A DNA stretch of 64,000 nt from assembly GCA_020081605.1 (NCBI GenBank), contig JAHREC010000018.1, positions 6,324,001 to 6,388,000 of the forward strand. Reading direction: 5' to 3'. Both the position numbers and the translations under genes were made by a program. This stretch comes from Albifimbria verrucaria (lineage: Eukaryota > Ascomycota > Sordariomycetes > Hypocreales > Stachybotryaceae). Positions within the stretch are counted from its first letter, which is position 1. The number at the start of each line of letters is the position of its first letter. The notes beneath the pieces were generated by a model. It was not told the DNA's origin. It ran no database searches and saw only the letters and a list, made by a program, of their open reading frames with translations. Positions 1 to 10,446 of the stretch are shown here, one piece after another.

Positions 1-1390
1 AGTTGTCTCCCTCCCACGTAACCGTAGGTAAGTAGTCGGTATACCAGCTACCAATGCCCGAGAATGCTGAGTAGCCGTGGCCACCACAGGCACGACGGCA
101 GACTTCGAGGCCCTCGGCAGCAACAGTGGATGCAAAGGCTTTGAGTGCACATGAAATAGCGTGCAAATCAGCCAACAGATCGCTGCCAGGGTTGAGCTCT
201 TCGGGGCCGGCCCCACGCTTGGTCTCGTTCGCGTCTTGCGCGTTGCGACCCTGAGCCATTCGTTTCTGGTTTTCATTATAGATATTAATCATGGCACGTC
301 CGGTGAAGTGAAGGGCATAAGAGGCTGCTAGGAGCGGCAGGATACGGTGTTGCACCATGGTATAGTCAAGGACCTGGTTCTCTCCGCTCTCACTCTCGTC
401 AGCATCACGATCCCGGAACTGCCGGCGCACGGAACAGTATCTAGCTGCGATGGTTACGCCTCGCGCAAGCACGGATCCAGATTGCAGCACGATGGACGAG
501 CGAATGTAAGTCAAGGTGCCGTAGACCAGGGCCGGGTTCGCTGGTCGGATATATTGGCTGGTTACAGGGTCGACACCGGAGAAGCGGCTGAGCATGTTAA
601 TGTGGGGGATTTTTACATGGTTGAACAGCAGGAAGCCGTTGTCCATAGTGTTGTAACCGAACTTGGGGCCAATATCTCCGACGTGGATATTAGGTAGAGG
701 CTCATGGGTCTTGAGATCGCGGACCTGCACAACAAACGGGTGTGGCCCATGAGACTTGCCGTTCAGGATGAGTTGCGCGACAACGACGGCATGGTTCGCA
801 GCCTTGCCGAGCGAGCCGATCCACCACTTGGAAGCGGTTAGGTGAGGTGAATGGATCGTAAAGGTCTTGTCTTCTGGGTTCCAGGTAGCCGTGGTCTCCA
901 GACCACGAACGTTTGAGCCGTGCCCCAGCTCTGTCTGCGCGTAGCAGCCAATGTACTCATAGTTCTCCGCCTTTGTCAGGAACAACTCGTGCTGTTCAGG
1001 TGTGCCCTGCTCCTGAAGCGTCTTCAGGAACATGCTTGCATGCAAGCCGTACGGAGTCGGCTCACTAATGAGATCATTGGCAACTTGGTAGTCCTCCCGA
1101 CTCCATTGGTGCTCGACGGACAACCGCCTCAATGCCTTTGCTCGAGCAAGGGCAGCCTCGATCCTCTCTGTCCGACCTCGGAAGTAGTTCTGGGTCTTGT
1201 CGAAGACAGGGTTGGATTGAAGGATGTCGAGGATTTTGGCATTTCGGTCCAGGGCTTCCTGGGTAAACAAAAACGCCGCCAGCTGGTCTACGTTGAGGTT
1301 CGATTTGGCTCTCTCCTGCTCGAGGAGCTCATAGCCTTGGGGGCCTGAAGGCTTGAGGGCCTTGACCCACTCCGGGTTTGGTGGAGGCAT
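1..1390 (-). CDS. Peroxisomal acyl-CoA oxidase, N-terminal 463 residues (cut by window edge)
   Basis: Flavoenzyme of the first step of peroxisomal beta-oxidation (acyl-CoA to trans-2-enoyl-CoA with H2O2 release). The reverse strand reads as one uninterrupted frame from an ATG at 1390 to the window edge, without introns or frameshifts. Visible signatures are TELGHGSNVRGLETTA at residues 153-168 (FAD/substrate region of the acyl-CoA oxidase/dehydrogenase fold), a cysteine-glycine motif CGGHGY at 435-440, and TWEGDN at 458-463, whose glutamate is the expected catalytic base. The family is usually about 680-700 residues, so roughly the last third, including any peroxisomal targeting tail, lies outside. 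The 5' flank carries CCTCGG hexamers that fit fatty-acid control. The family call is firm; the chain-length preference cannot be told. Confidence 0.95.
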   Translation of the reverse strand, partial: MPPPNPEWVKALKPSGPQGYELLEQERAKSNLNVDQLAAFLFTQEALDRNAKILDILQSNPVFDKTQNYFRGRTERIEAALARAKALRRLSVEHQWSREDYQVANDLISEPTPYGLHASMFLKTLQEQGTPEQHELFLTKAENYEYIGCYAQTELGHGSNVRGLETTATWNPEDKTFTIHSPHLTASKWWIGSLGKAANHAVVVAQLILNGKSHGPHPFVVQVRDLKTHEPLPNIHVGDIGPKFGYNTMDNGFLLFNHVKIPHINMLSRFSGVDPVTSQYIRPANPALVYGTLTYIRSSIVLQSGSVLARGVTIAARYCSVRRQFRDRDADESESGENQVLDYTMVQHRILPLLAASYALHFTGRAMINIYNENQKRMAQGRNAQDANETKRGAGPEELNPGSDLLADLHAISCALKAFASTVAAEGLEVCRRACGGHGYSAFSGIGSWYTDYLPTVTWEGDN

Positions 1391-1559
1391 GGTGATAAGG
1401 TGGTGAGCCGCTGTAGACTTGATGTAAGGATTAAATGGCTGACAGGGTGAAGCAAGGAGGAATTGCAGTTAAATAGGTTTCACAAGAAGTCGCTAGGAAG
1501 CCCGCGGTGCTGGTGCTTGGTGGTTTGGCCCCCGCGGTCGTCAGTCGCGATTCAGGTAT

Positions 1560-1565
1560 CCTCGG
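1560..1565 (+). promoter_or_regulatory. CCTCGG hexamer, candidate FarA/FarB (Ctf1) site
   Basis: CCTCGG lies 170 bp upstream of the acyl-CoA oxidase start. In Aspergillus the fatty-acid regulators FarA and FarB act through this core in beta-oxidation promoters. The hexamer is seen; the function is inferred. Confidence 0.45.
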
Positions 1566-1623
1566 TAATCCACTGGTCATCGGGCGGTACGCGTCTTGGG
1601 GCAGCCCACCCGTTGACGAGATG

Positions 1624-1629
1624 CCGAGG
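1624..1629 (-). promoter_or_regulatory. CCGAGG (reverse CCTCGG), candidate FarA/FarB site
   Basis: Second copy of the hexamer, in the opposite orientation, 234 bp upstream of the acyl-CoA oxidase start. Two copies within 70 bp near the start raise the chance that they are functional. Confidence 0.45.
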
Positions 1630-1696
1630 GACCTGGTCAGAATGACGCTAGCGCGCTCTAGGGCACCGTATATCGGAGCCTTTGTCTTGCGCATTG

Positions 1697-1726
1697 TCTG
1701 GGGCAATTCTGGGGCAATTCTGGGGC
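1697..1726 (+). repeat. 11-bp tandem repeat, about 2.7 copies
   Basis: The unit tctggggcaat occurs twice head to tail, followed by a partial third copy, about 310 bp upstream of the acyl-CoA oxidase start. It may be a small minisatellite or clustered binding sites; nothing in the sequence decides which. Confidence 0.6.
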
Positions 1727-2501
1727 GCTTGCGGAAAAGCCGGGGTAATTATGAAAGGGTAAGTTGAGTCGAGTCGGCCGTGGATCTCAATAAAGGATGA
1801 CGATAAAGTAGGTCCCAGGTGACAAGTTAGCTACCCTATAGCGCATTTCTGATGCATCAACAGCTACCACTTCTCTGTGCTTTATGTCCATTGCGCATAC
1901 CACGACTAGGAGATGACTTTTTGTGTCGTCCTCAAGTGTCAAATTAAGAAGCAGGGGTTATTATAATACCTTGTAGTTTTTTTAGTTTTTTATTTTTTTC
2001 GTCAGCCGCTAGAAATATCAGCGTGCTGTTCGTTGTTTGGGTGTTCATGGATAATTAGGTGCTGTAAGCCATCAGTTGTCCCCTTCACTGGTCACTGCCC
2101 AGTCAGTGCCGTAGCTACGCTCGCACAACCGACCAGTTCATATGGTAAATAATATGTGATCGATACTAAAGGAGGTTTGGATGGGAAATTCTAGGCTTCC
2201 CAGGTTTTTCGACCCCGATTCTACGGTACAGACAGTTTAGATTCGAAATAGTGTCTGACCAACGGAAATATGTCGCTTGGGTATGCGGGAGCCACAATCG
2301 TGGTATTGAAAATGGATCAGATAATTATAGCCAAAGGCTGCAAACAGAATGATGTCACCAAATTGATTAGTCTATTGACAAAATATTATAGTTCCAGCAT
2401 GTAATGATTTGGTTAAGTGTACGTGATGCAAATGGTAATTGAAAGCAGTCTTAATGAGTTAACCGTACCAAGACGTTCACTGCGTTGTAGTGGGACCAAT
2501 G

Positions 2502-2507
2502 CCTCGG
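2502..2507 (+). promoter_or_regulatory. CCTCGG hexamer, distal copy
   Basis: Third CCTCGG of this intergenic region, 1.1 kb from the acyl-CoA oxidase start and 0.28 kb past the P450 stop. The distance makes it a weaker candidate than the two proximal copies. Confidence 0.25.
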
Positions 2508-2782
2508 TTCGGCCCCTACACATCTTAACCGGCTTCAAATTACTCTCAACTTCATTTCACACAGAAACAGCATCTACTGCAGTAATATAGAACCAACCAA
2601 GTGACCAATATTTCCGTCTATGCAGAGCCATTTTTTCTCTCATGACGAAAAGACAAGCAGAAAGTGCCTTCAGCCATAACCCATCCTATACCGCAGATTT
2701 TAATCCAAAATACTGTTTCCGAAAACCTACAAAAGTATAGCAATTGCCTAATTACATGAAAGACCTATCCTTCACCAGCCGT

Positions 2783-4442
2783 CTACTTTTGTGGGAGATC
2801 TGCTCCGATCTGGGTGAGCAGAGGAGCAATGTCGATGTCGTGTGTGTAGCATTCTCTCTCAATAATCTCCCGCGCCTTTTGATCCCGTGGCTTGATCGAA
2901 GTCGTGAATGGCATTGCTCTCATAACGAGACCATCTGTGGAATTCACCCAGTCCACGTCAGTCGGCTCTCCTGTCTCTGACAGACCAGCTTTGATGTCGA
3001 ATGCCCACAGCAGGCGAGCCATCGAAATCCATAGCCCATTGCGAGCAAAATGTCGGCCTGGGCATAGACGTCTTCCATATCCGAAACCTGCGACCGGAAG
3101 GTTTTGAGCTCTCCCGGAGAGTCTGGGTCAATCCAACGGTCTGGGATAAAAGATTCCGTGTCAGGACCAAAAGCTGCCTCCTCTCGCGAAATTGCCCAAT
3201 GATTAGCTATGACGACCGAGTTTGCAGGGATTGTGTATCCGCCATAGTTGCTCTCTGTTTTAGTGAAGTGCGGGACGCCGCCTGCCCCTGCTGGGCGCCA
3301 TCGGAGCACCTCTTCGAGGATGGCACTGACATATGGCAGATTGGGCTTATCTTCAAAGGTAGGCAAGCGATCGCGGCCTACAACCCTGTCCAATTCTTCT
3401 CGTGCCTTGGCAACAAAGCCCTTGTCTTGAGTGATGCAAGCAATCAAGAACCATATGATTGACTCCACAGTTCCGTCAAGGGCAGCGTCAAACATGGTTC
3501 CAAATTCGAACGCGAGTTCTTCAAACGGCATCGGAAGCTTTTCCTCTTCAACTGTGCCGTGCAACTGCTTCGCAAAAGTCCATCCTGGCTCTTTGAGACC
3601 GCGATTAAGGTTGGTGATGTGCAATGAACGTTGCCGTTGGTAGTGTGCTTCAGCCTTCGCCTTCCACGGTGCAAGAGGGGCAGGGAGGATGTTAAGCACC
3701 GGAAATGAGTCCACCAAGAACGCGCCGACTTGAACGAACTCGGAAAACTCCTCGTCGATAGTCAGCGCTTCCAACAGCTCAGGCGCTTTCTCACTTTTGA
3801 TGCGGTACCCGTAAAACAGGGCGAGGAGATTGCTGGCGGTTACGCGTTCCAAATGCCCACGGACATCACTTCCGGGTCCATCACCTGCTTTTAGCAAATC
3901 AAAGAGCAATTGCTTTGATTCTATCGACTGAAAGTCGCGGTACTTGGCCGACGCATTCTGATTGAGAACTGTGCTCTCAAGTTTTTGATGAAGTTTGAGG
4001 CGATCATCGTAATCCATCAGTAGCGTATTCATGTGTTTCAGAGCCAGTTCTTGAGCTACCTATATACAATATTTAGCTAAAACGTCACCCGAAGAAGGAT
4101 TCTTCGCTAGAATATACGAAAAACCACTTACAAACATCTTTGGACGGTCGGAAAAGGTAGCTCCTCGCTTTGCCAGAAGGTCATGGGCGGCTTGTGATGT
4201 GGACAGTACAATCACATGCTGCCCAAGCATGTTGAGATGAATCACAGGTCCATATTGCTTTCCCCATTCCGTGAACTGAAGCCACGCGTGTGACTTGGGT
4301 GCTTGATGGATATTGCCAATGACGGGAAGCGGAGGGGTCCAGGAGGAAGAGGTAGCGACGAGCCTGAGGATCGTCGAGTAATGAAGTACCAAATGAGAAG
4401 CCCCGCAACTCCAGCGCCTAGTAAGGAGGTAGCAGAAGACAT
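2783..4442 (-). CDS. Cytochrome P450 monooxygenase (two single-base frameshifts)
   Basis: Membrane-anchored microsomal P450 of about 529 residues. Exon 1 is 4132-4442 and exon 2 is 2783-4059, with a GT-AG intron at 4060-4131. In order: an N-terminal hydrophobic anchor followed by PLPPGP; the substrate-proximal motif GNIHQAPKSHAW; an I-helix region with DGT; the ExxR motif EEVLRWRP; a PxRW segment (PDRWIDPDSP); and the haem loop FGYGRRLCPGRHFA with its ligand cysteine. The proline-rich hinge and the next segment lie in different frames (break near 4324-4334), and the haem loop lies in another frame from ExxR (break in TTTT at 3102-3105). Each is repaired by adding one base. It resembles fungal P450s of secondary metabolism. 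It lies 3 kb from the tryptophanase-DMATS gene and could act on its product, but this is inference. Confidence 0.88.
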
Positions 4443-4975
4443 ATTGATCGTGCAGCTAAGAGAGGGCGCAGAGTCAGATCGGCGGTTTCCAGATGGCAGA
4501 GCATGAAAGCAGGAATCTTGCTGAATGTGCTACTGGAACCCGTGTGGGAAGGGTCCCTTTTGGTGCTGAGCATGGCAGGTTGGTCCAGTGTCCCAACTGA
4601 AGTTGTTCGGAATAACATGCAGCTTGAAGTTTAATAATAGATGCATATTCATACCGCGCGTATGGCCAAGCTGCATCCGCAGCTACTGCTGCAGGGTTGC
4701 GCCCGTGTGTAGCAGGTGGTGTGATGACTGCCTCCCCTACATGCAGGCATGTGGTCTGTGACCTGCAATCCATGCGTGCGTTTATGCACATTTGTGGGAG
4801 GTGAGGGGATATTACCGCTCTTGGCGAGATTCCTTCTGCCATTCATTCAATGTGCAAAAACTAACAGCCGTTCTAATGTACACGTCTCCCATCATTACCA
4901 AGAAGCGCGCATCTGGCCTTCTGTCTGTCTTGAACAACTCCACACACACACTAGTGCCCTCCTTTCCGAAGTCCC
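4443..4975. other. Intergenic between P450 start and receptor 3' end
   Basis: Upstream region of the P450. No gene or clear element seen. Confidence 0.5.
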
Positions 4976-6361
4976 TTAGTTAAAGTTTCTACTGGCGGAG
5001 ATCTTCGTCTGGGATCCAGGGTGCTTATATGCCAAGCTTGTTGGATCCGACAGCTCAATGTAGTGATCCGTCCTGACCTGGATTGACCCGTTTGCGTTAT
5101 CAGTACCAAACGGGGTGAAGTCACCCTGCGTTTCGACAATCTGCTCTCAGAGTGCCCTGAGCGTGGCTCGCTAGCCTTTGTGCTCAGACGCGTCAGCCCC
5201 AGACGAGCGCGCAGCCGGCCAGCCTGTTTTGTCCAGAACAAATGGAGGGATGGAGCACAGCTGACAAGGATAACAATGGCGCTTTCGATCACCCTTGAAG
5301 AAGCAGGTTAGCATACCACGGCGGGAGTTTTGTCGAAGAGCAGACTTACGTGAAGATCAAGGCGTTCGCAAAATTGTCAGAGCTTCCTCCTGTCTGCGCA
5401 TTTTGGAAATACAAGCCCACTGCACTGGCGGTGATGGCCCTGTGAGATTGTTAGACCGCGTCAATGAAAAGCTGCGCTCGTAGTGGTTCGACTCACAAGA
5501 GACCTGCCATGAACACCAAAGTTAACCCAGCCTTTCTGCGAAAGGGCAGTTTCAAGTTTTTGATGACAGGAAGTGGCAGGAAAAACATGACAAGATCCAT
5601 GGTCAACGACACGGAAGCGCGCGCCAGGCATGCATTTGTGATTCCCGTGATGCACCCGCCGAAGAAGACTGGGGAAACTCATGGCCATGAATTTGAGGAC
5701 TGCATGTTACGCTCGCATACGTCGCCGTCGAGACGAATCCCAGGCCCCAACAACCACCAGGGTGATGCAAGTATACCGCAGCCACTTGATGATGCTGAAA
5801 GTACGGATGTACAAGAAAAGCAAAGGAGTTTCGCCGTGTATAATGCCATGTTTCCGGCAAAGATACCTAGAGCGCAGCGCTGAAGACCCGCTCGTTAGTA
5901 TCGTTCAGAAGATACGTGAAAAAGACTGCCCGCAGAAAGACCACTTACAGGCGTGAACCAATTAATCGTGACATCTCTCGCGTCCATGTTCATGGCTGTG
6001 TCCATGGTTAGTATACCGATGTTTCACTTCGTTCTAGATCGAAACCGTACCCGCAACCAAAAGGTAGAACACCACGACGTTCCAGATCAGGAACGCGAAT
6101 GCAACGACGCACAAATCTGGTGAGAGGGTCAGCATCGGCTGGACAGCTTGGTTCCGTGCTCTGGGTTCGTACAGTCGTCCAGAAACACCCGTCCCGCGTG
6201 GTTGTAGTTTGCCCAGATTCGCAAAGTGCCAGTAGCAGCAACCATGACGACAAGAACGACCGAGACCGCCAGGAAGCCGGATGGTGTTAATTTCGTTGGC
6301 TGGATGATCTGAGAAATTGCAAAAATGCAGCCTCATCAGGGCTCATATTTTCCAGACTCAT
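4976..6361 (-). CDS. Rhodopsin-like (PTH11-type) fungal integral membrane protein (several single-base frameshifts)
   Basis: Seven-helix plasma-membrane protein of the fungal rhodopsin-domain family that includes PTH11-like receptors. The frames can be read as consecutive family segments: TPSGFLAVSVVLVVMVAAT (helix 1), LLFLYIRTFSIIKWLRY, GLGFVSTATYASVTCSP, a segment with LVMFFLPLPVIKNLKLPFRR, and FANALIFT before the last helix. Clear GT-AG introns are at 5296-5349 and 5440-5496. Single missing bases are needed near 5133-5141, in CCCC at 5671-5674, in CCCC at 5743-5748, in the T run at 5822-5826, and near 6312-6320. The start at 6361 is the first ATG that leads into helix 1. The exon layout at 6030-6200 is uncertain. 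The ligand is unknown. Confidence 0.75.
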
Positions 6362-7567
6362 CTTGTCGTCAACGCTGCAGATCTGTCGAGACACTCAGCT
6401 TCTAGTCCTTGAGTGAATGGAGTTGCTTCGTCAAGTCGATGGAGGTAGAACAGAGTGATAAGAAAAGCTCTACAGCCAGCGTCGCACTGAGGAGGCTCCC
6501 TCCCAATGTGGAGTGTTGAACTGCCAAAATTGTCAACGAATACTAATGGGTAATTTCAGTACGTTAACCAAGACGTCTCTCATTTCGCATGACGGAGCAG
6601 GATGCCCACTTGGCGGGTGCGAATGGAAGATGAAGGAGTCTCCTGCCCGCGGGCGGCGCAGTGATACTGGCATTAGGCGTGATCTACTGCCGTTCCGCCC
6701 CGCCCCTGCACCGTTGGATTCGAAGGAGCTGCGAATGCTACGTTAATCAGTACGCTTTAGTCAATCGGGCCTTCCGGTCAGCCCGCCCTGTGCCGGGCTT
6801 TGTTGCGTTGCACATGCCTAGGAAGGATTGTTTTACCGAACCGACCAATAACTAGACTATGCTTACAGGACGATCGCATGTTGTTGCAGTCCCATTTCCT
6901 GCCCTTGAAAATAGCAACTCCTGCGCTCTCTGCCAAGTCGTAGTACCTGCTAGTTTCCGACTGTGACCTGGGAAACTGTTGAACAAGGGCCACATGCAGC
7001 TTGCTGTATTTCGAAACATGATGATGTGCGCTACATTCATCATGTAGCATTACTTATGGGCCGCCAAGCCTCGTGAAAGCTTCAGGGCAAAGAATAGTTC
7101 TCCTTTGCCATTCCTGACGACTTGGCGGCAATTGTGTTATGCGTATATCCTGTCCCCACTACCTTAACTCCTGTCTGACCGAGGCTCGCCGAATGGCATG
7201 CAAGGCTTGAGTCCACCATTTCGGAAAAAATCAAAAGTGCTGAGGTAACAACCGCAGGGGTAGTAGATCGTGAAGTTCGATGCAGAGGGTGTCCTGTGGG
7301 TCAATCCTACGGAAGTCCCTGAGTATGCAGCAGTGCCCGGCATATAGCAGGGGTTATAGGTAGACGCATCAAGGTTGTCGCACTGTGCTGCTGTATTGGG
7401 GAGGCTCGAGGAGCCTTTGCTTAGTGAAGAAGAGGCATCTACAAACAGGATAAAGGACAGACCAACCCAGAAGCCACTGAATCACTGAAGCTCACTCCCA
7501 AGCATTTCTTTGGAGCAACGGAGACGATAACGTCTCTTTACTCGGCTTCGAGATTGTCTATTGCAAT
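6362..7567. other. Intergenic, shared upstream region of the receptor (-) and the fusion gene (+)
   Basis: The two genes diverge from this 1.2-kb stretch, which should hold both promoters. I recognise no coding sequence and no binding site I would trust. Confidence 0.5.
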
Positions 7568-10446
7568 ATGGCTTCCTTCGTTCAGTCCCCTTCCAAGTCC
7601 ACCCACACACCAAAGTGTGATAGTCCGGTCTCTACCAACTGTGACAGTTGAAGAGCGTGAGGCCATTCTCAAAGATGTGGAATACAACATATTCAACTTC
7701 CCGGCTGGGCTGCTCACGGTGGACTTCCTGACAGATTCCGGTACCTCAGCTATGACGGATTTGCAATGGACAGCCCGTAAGATCCCCTTTGCGTAGTTAC
7801 GGCCACATATCTATCTAGCCCGTGGCTTTTCCCAATTTGAAGCAGAACAGTTACTGACGCTTCTACCAAAAGTAATGAGAGGTGATGAAAGCTATGGTCG
7901 CAATTGGGGTTACTTCTGCATTCTGGATGCCTTCCGGGACGTTTTTGAACGGGGCAGTGACCAGAAGCGTTTGTTCCATGCTGTCACTATGGGGACAGTA
8001 GATGCCAGCTTTTACCGCAAGGAGGTTCTCAAGCATTATGAGGGCGGCTTTGTCAATGGTGGTGTTCATCAACTAGAACGCCCCAACTTCTTTATTGTTC
8101 CTCAGGGACGGTGTGCTGAGACTTTGCTGTTCTCTTGTCTTGCAGATTCCATTACACGCAAAGGTGGCAACCCTGCCGAATCGACCATCATCAGTAACGG
8201 ATTCTTTGACACTACTGCTGCCAATGCATCCACCGCAGGGTTCAAACTCCAACCTTTTACGCAGCCAGGTCTGAGTGATCCCTTTCCGGCCGAACTGATT
8301 GGCAAGGAAAATCCATTCAAGGGGAACCTCGATATTGTTGCAACCAAGGATTTCCTTGATAAGAACGATCATGTCACCATGATTCTTATCACAATTACCA
8401 ACAATTGGGCTGCCGGGCAACCAGTTTCCATGGCGAATATCCGTGACGCAGCAGCACTCGCAAAGAGCAACGACATCCCTCTATTCTTTGATGCATGCCG
8501 CTTTGCAGAGAATGCATTTTTATCCACAAGTATGAAAAGGGGTTTTCCGAGAAGACAATTCCAGAAATTGTTCAAGAAATGTTCTCTTGTGTTGATGGAT
8601 TCACGATTAGCCTGAAGAAAGATGCTCTTGCCAATATTGAGGGTGTGTTGTGCTTCAAGGACAAAAGCTTATTTGCTTCTCGATATGAGGAAATCGGACT
8701 CAGCATTAAACAACGCCAGCTAATCAGCTATGGAAATGACGCTTATGGCGGTAGTAAGTTGCTCTCTTCCATTAATCCCCAATATCTTGTAGTCCTTCAA
8801 AATGCTGACTTATATCTAGTGAGTGGCCGTGACCTGATGGCAGCTACAGCTGGTCTTTATGAAAACACCAAGCTGTCTTTCTTGCAGCATAGAATTGGAC
8901 AAGTCCAGTCATTCGCTACCAAGCTTAATGAAAATGGCATTGATGTTCTCTCGCCACCAGGGGACACGCCGTCTATCTTGACATGGACAAGTTCTTCCAT
9001 GGCTGTGACAGAAAGCCGGAGGATTTTGCCTCTGTGGGTTTCACACTGGAGCTAATAAAAGAATTCGGTATTCGCTCTGCGGAGTCAGGCCCATTTGCGT
9101 GGGAGGCAGACAAGAAGACTCCCGAGGAGCAGTCCAAGATTCCCAATCTCGTACGGTTCGCCGTGCCGCGCAATGTATTTTCTGATGAGCATATAGACTA
9201 TTCTGTTGCTTCAATCAAAGAACTTCACAAAAGAAGGCACACAATCCCGAATGTAGTTATCACAAGAGGTAAAGACATGCGACTCCGCCATTTTGGAGCA
9301 GGAATGCAGCCTGTACCCCCGAAACATGTTAGGAGGTCATATTTAGACGAGTCGAGACGGCAATTGGAGCTTCTTTCCCAGGTAACTGGACAAGATGAAA
9401 AGCTGAAGAAACAATTACTTGACGCCCTAACAGTGGGTATGGGAAAATGGGGTCATGGTCTGATACCTGAGAAGTTAGACAGATCTGGCTGGCTATCTAA
9501 CCTCAGCAACGACCATTCGCCTATTGAATTCTCAATGGCTTTGGACCAGAAGACGGGAGAGTCAGAATTACGATTCATGTTGGAAGCTCAGTCAACCGAG
9601 AACAATATCGCAAAGCTCCAAGAAAGCGCTTTGCAATTGAACCAAGATATCACAGCAAAGTACGGCGATATGGTCTCATTCGACCGGTTCGACGTTATTC
9701 GTGACCTATTCATGCCACCCGGAGCCGATAAAAGACTGGCTGCATGGCACAGCTTCGCCATCTCCAAAGGTTTGGAGAAATGGAAGCTGTACTTGAATCC
9801 CTTCGCTTCAGGAGAGGATAAAGCATCGGCGGTGACACAAGAGACCCTTAGCCGCCTCGGTTATGATGGAGCATGGGATATTTTGAAAAGCATCATGTCA
9901 ACTCATGATTACATTGTGTACATTGGACTCGGATGCTTCCCTAATTCCGGCGATTCGGAGATGAAAGTATACATTGCGCACCCTAATGCTACGTCTTCCC
10001 AGATAGCTCGGAAGCATGTAGAAATCTGCCCGGAGGCCTCAACTTACGAGATTGAGCAGTTTCTTATCACACTCTCTGGACAATCAACGGGGCCTTACAT
10101 CCGGAAACCGGTGTTGACCACCCTTGCTTTCAAGCAGAAAGATATAAAGAACCCGATTCGCACAGTTCACTTCCCCATTGACAGTTATGTAACCAACGAC
10201 GCCGAGGCCCAGGATCGCATCGAACACTACATGGATTTGATATCAGCGCCTGTCACCTACCGTGAGAAATATAGGAGAGCTGTCGCAACAGTTCAGCGGA
10301 GACCTCTAGCTTCTGGGCGTGGTATTCACAGCTGGGTGAGCTTGAAACGTAAACTCGGTCCCAAAGGAAGAGTGACAAATACGTTCTACCTGTCACCGGA
10401 ATTCTATGGACCACTTGAAGCCCCAAAGACCAATGGAATTAAGTGA
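7568..10446 (+). CDS. Tryptophanase (PLP beta-eliminating lyase) - DMATS-type prenyltransferase fusion
   Basis: Predicted bifunctional enzyme of about 906 residues. Exons are 7568-7776, 7873-8753 and 8820-10446. The first half follows tryptophanase/tyrosine phenol-lyase: LLTVDFLTDSGTSAMTD, ALMRGDESYGRNWGYF across intron 1, FFDACRFAEN, the PLP-lysine segment TISLKKDALANI (KK codons at 8615-8620), NDAYGGMSGRD across intron 2, and LRHFGAG as the family's C-terminal end near 9290. After a short linker the same frame continues into a DMATS domain: SNDHSPIEFS, KWKLYLNPF, MKVYIAHP, and the typical end HSWVSLKRKLGP then TNTFYLSPEFYG. The junction lies in a 487-codon frame (8983-10446) with no break, so the fusion needs no repair. 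Elsewhere one base is missing at 8517-8521 (T run) and 8960-8963 (G run), and probably two in exon 1 (7587-7590 and near 7605); the ATG at 7568 is therefore tentative. Expected chemistry: tryptophan to indole, pyruvate and ammonia, then dimethylallylation of indole or tryptophan. Confidence 0.88.

Larger units (their letters stand above)
1391..2782. other. Intergenic: acyl-CoA oxidase promoter side and P450 downstream side
   Basis: I see no gene here. The stretch holds three CCTCGG/CCGAGG hexamers, an 11-bp tandem repeat near 1697 and a T-rich tract around 1975-2002; each hexamer and the repeat are listed separately. Confidence 0.6.

Noticed and set aside
2783..4442. P450 as a true pseudogene
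   Set aside because: Both breaks are single missing bases, all functional motifs are kept, and the same kind of break affects most other genes here. An assembly error explains it better, though decay cannot be ruled out.
8500..8970. Programmed ribosomal frameshifting
   Set aside because: The same type of break recurs in unrelated genes and at many different run compositions, without shared slippery heptamers or downstream structures.
7875..9055. Tryptophanase read as two or three separate short genes
   Set aside because: The frames join into one conserved family order when one base is added at 8517-8521 and at 8960-8963; none of the pieces has its own start context.
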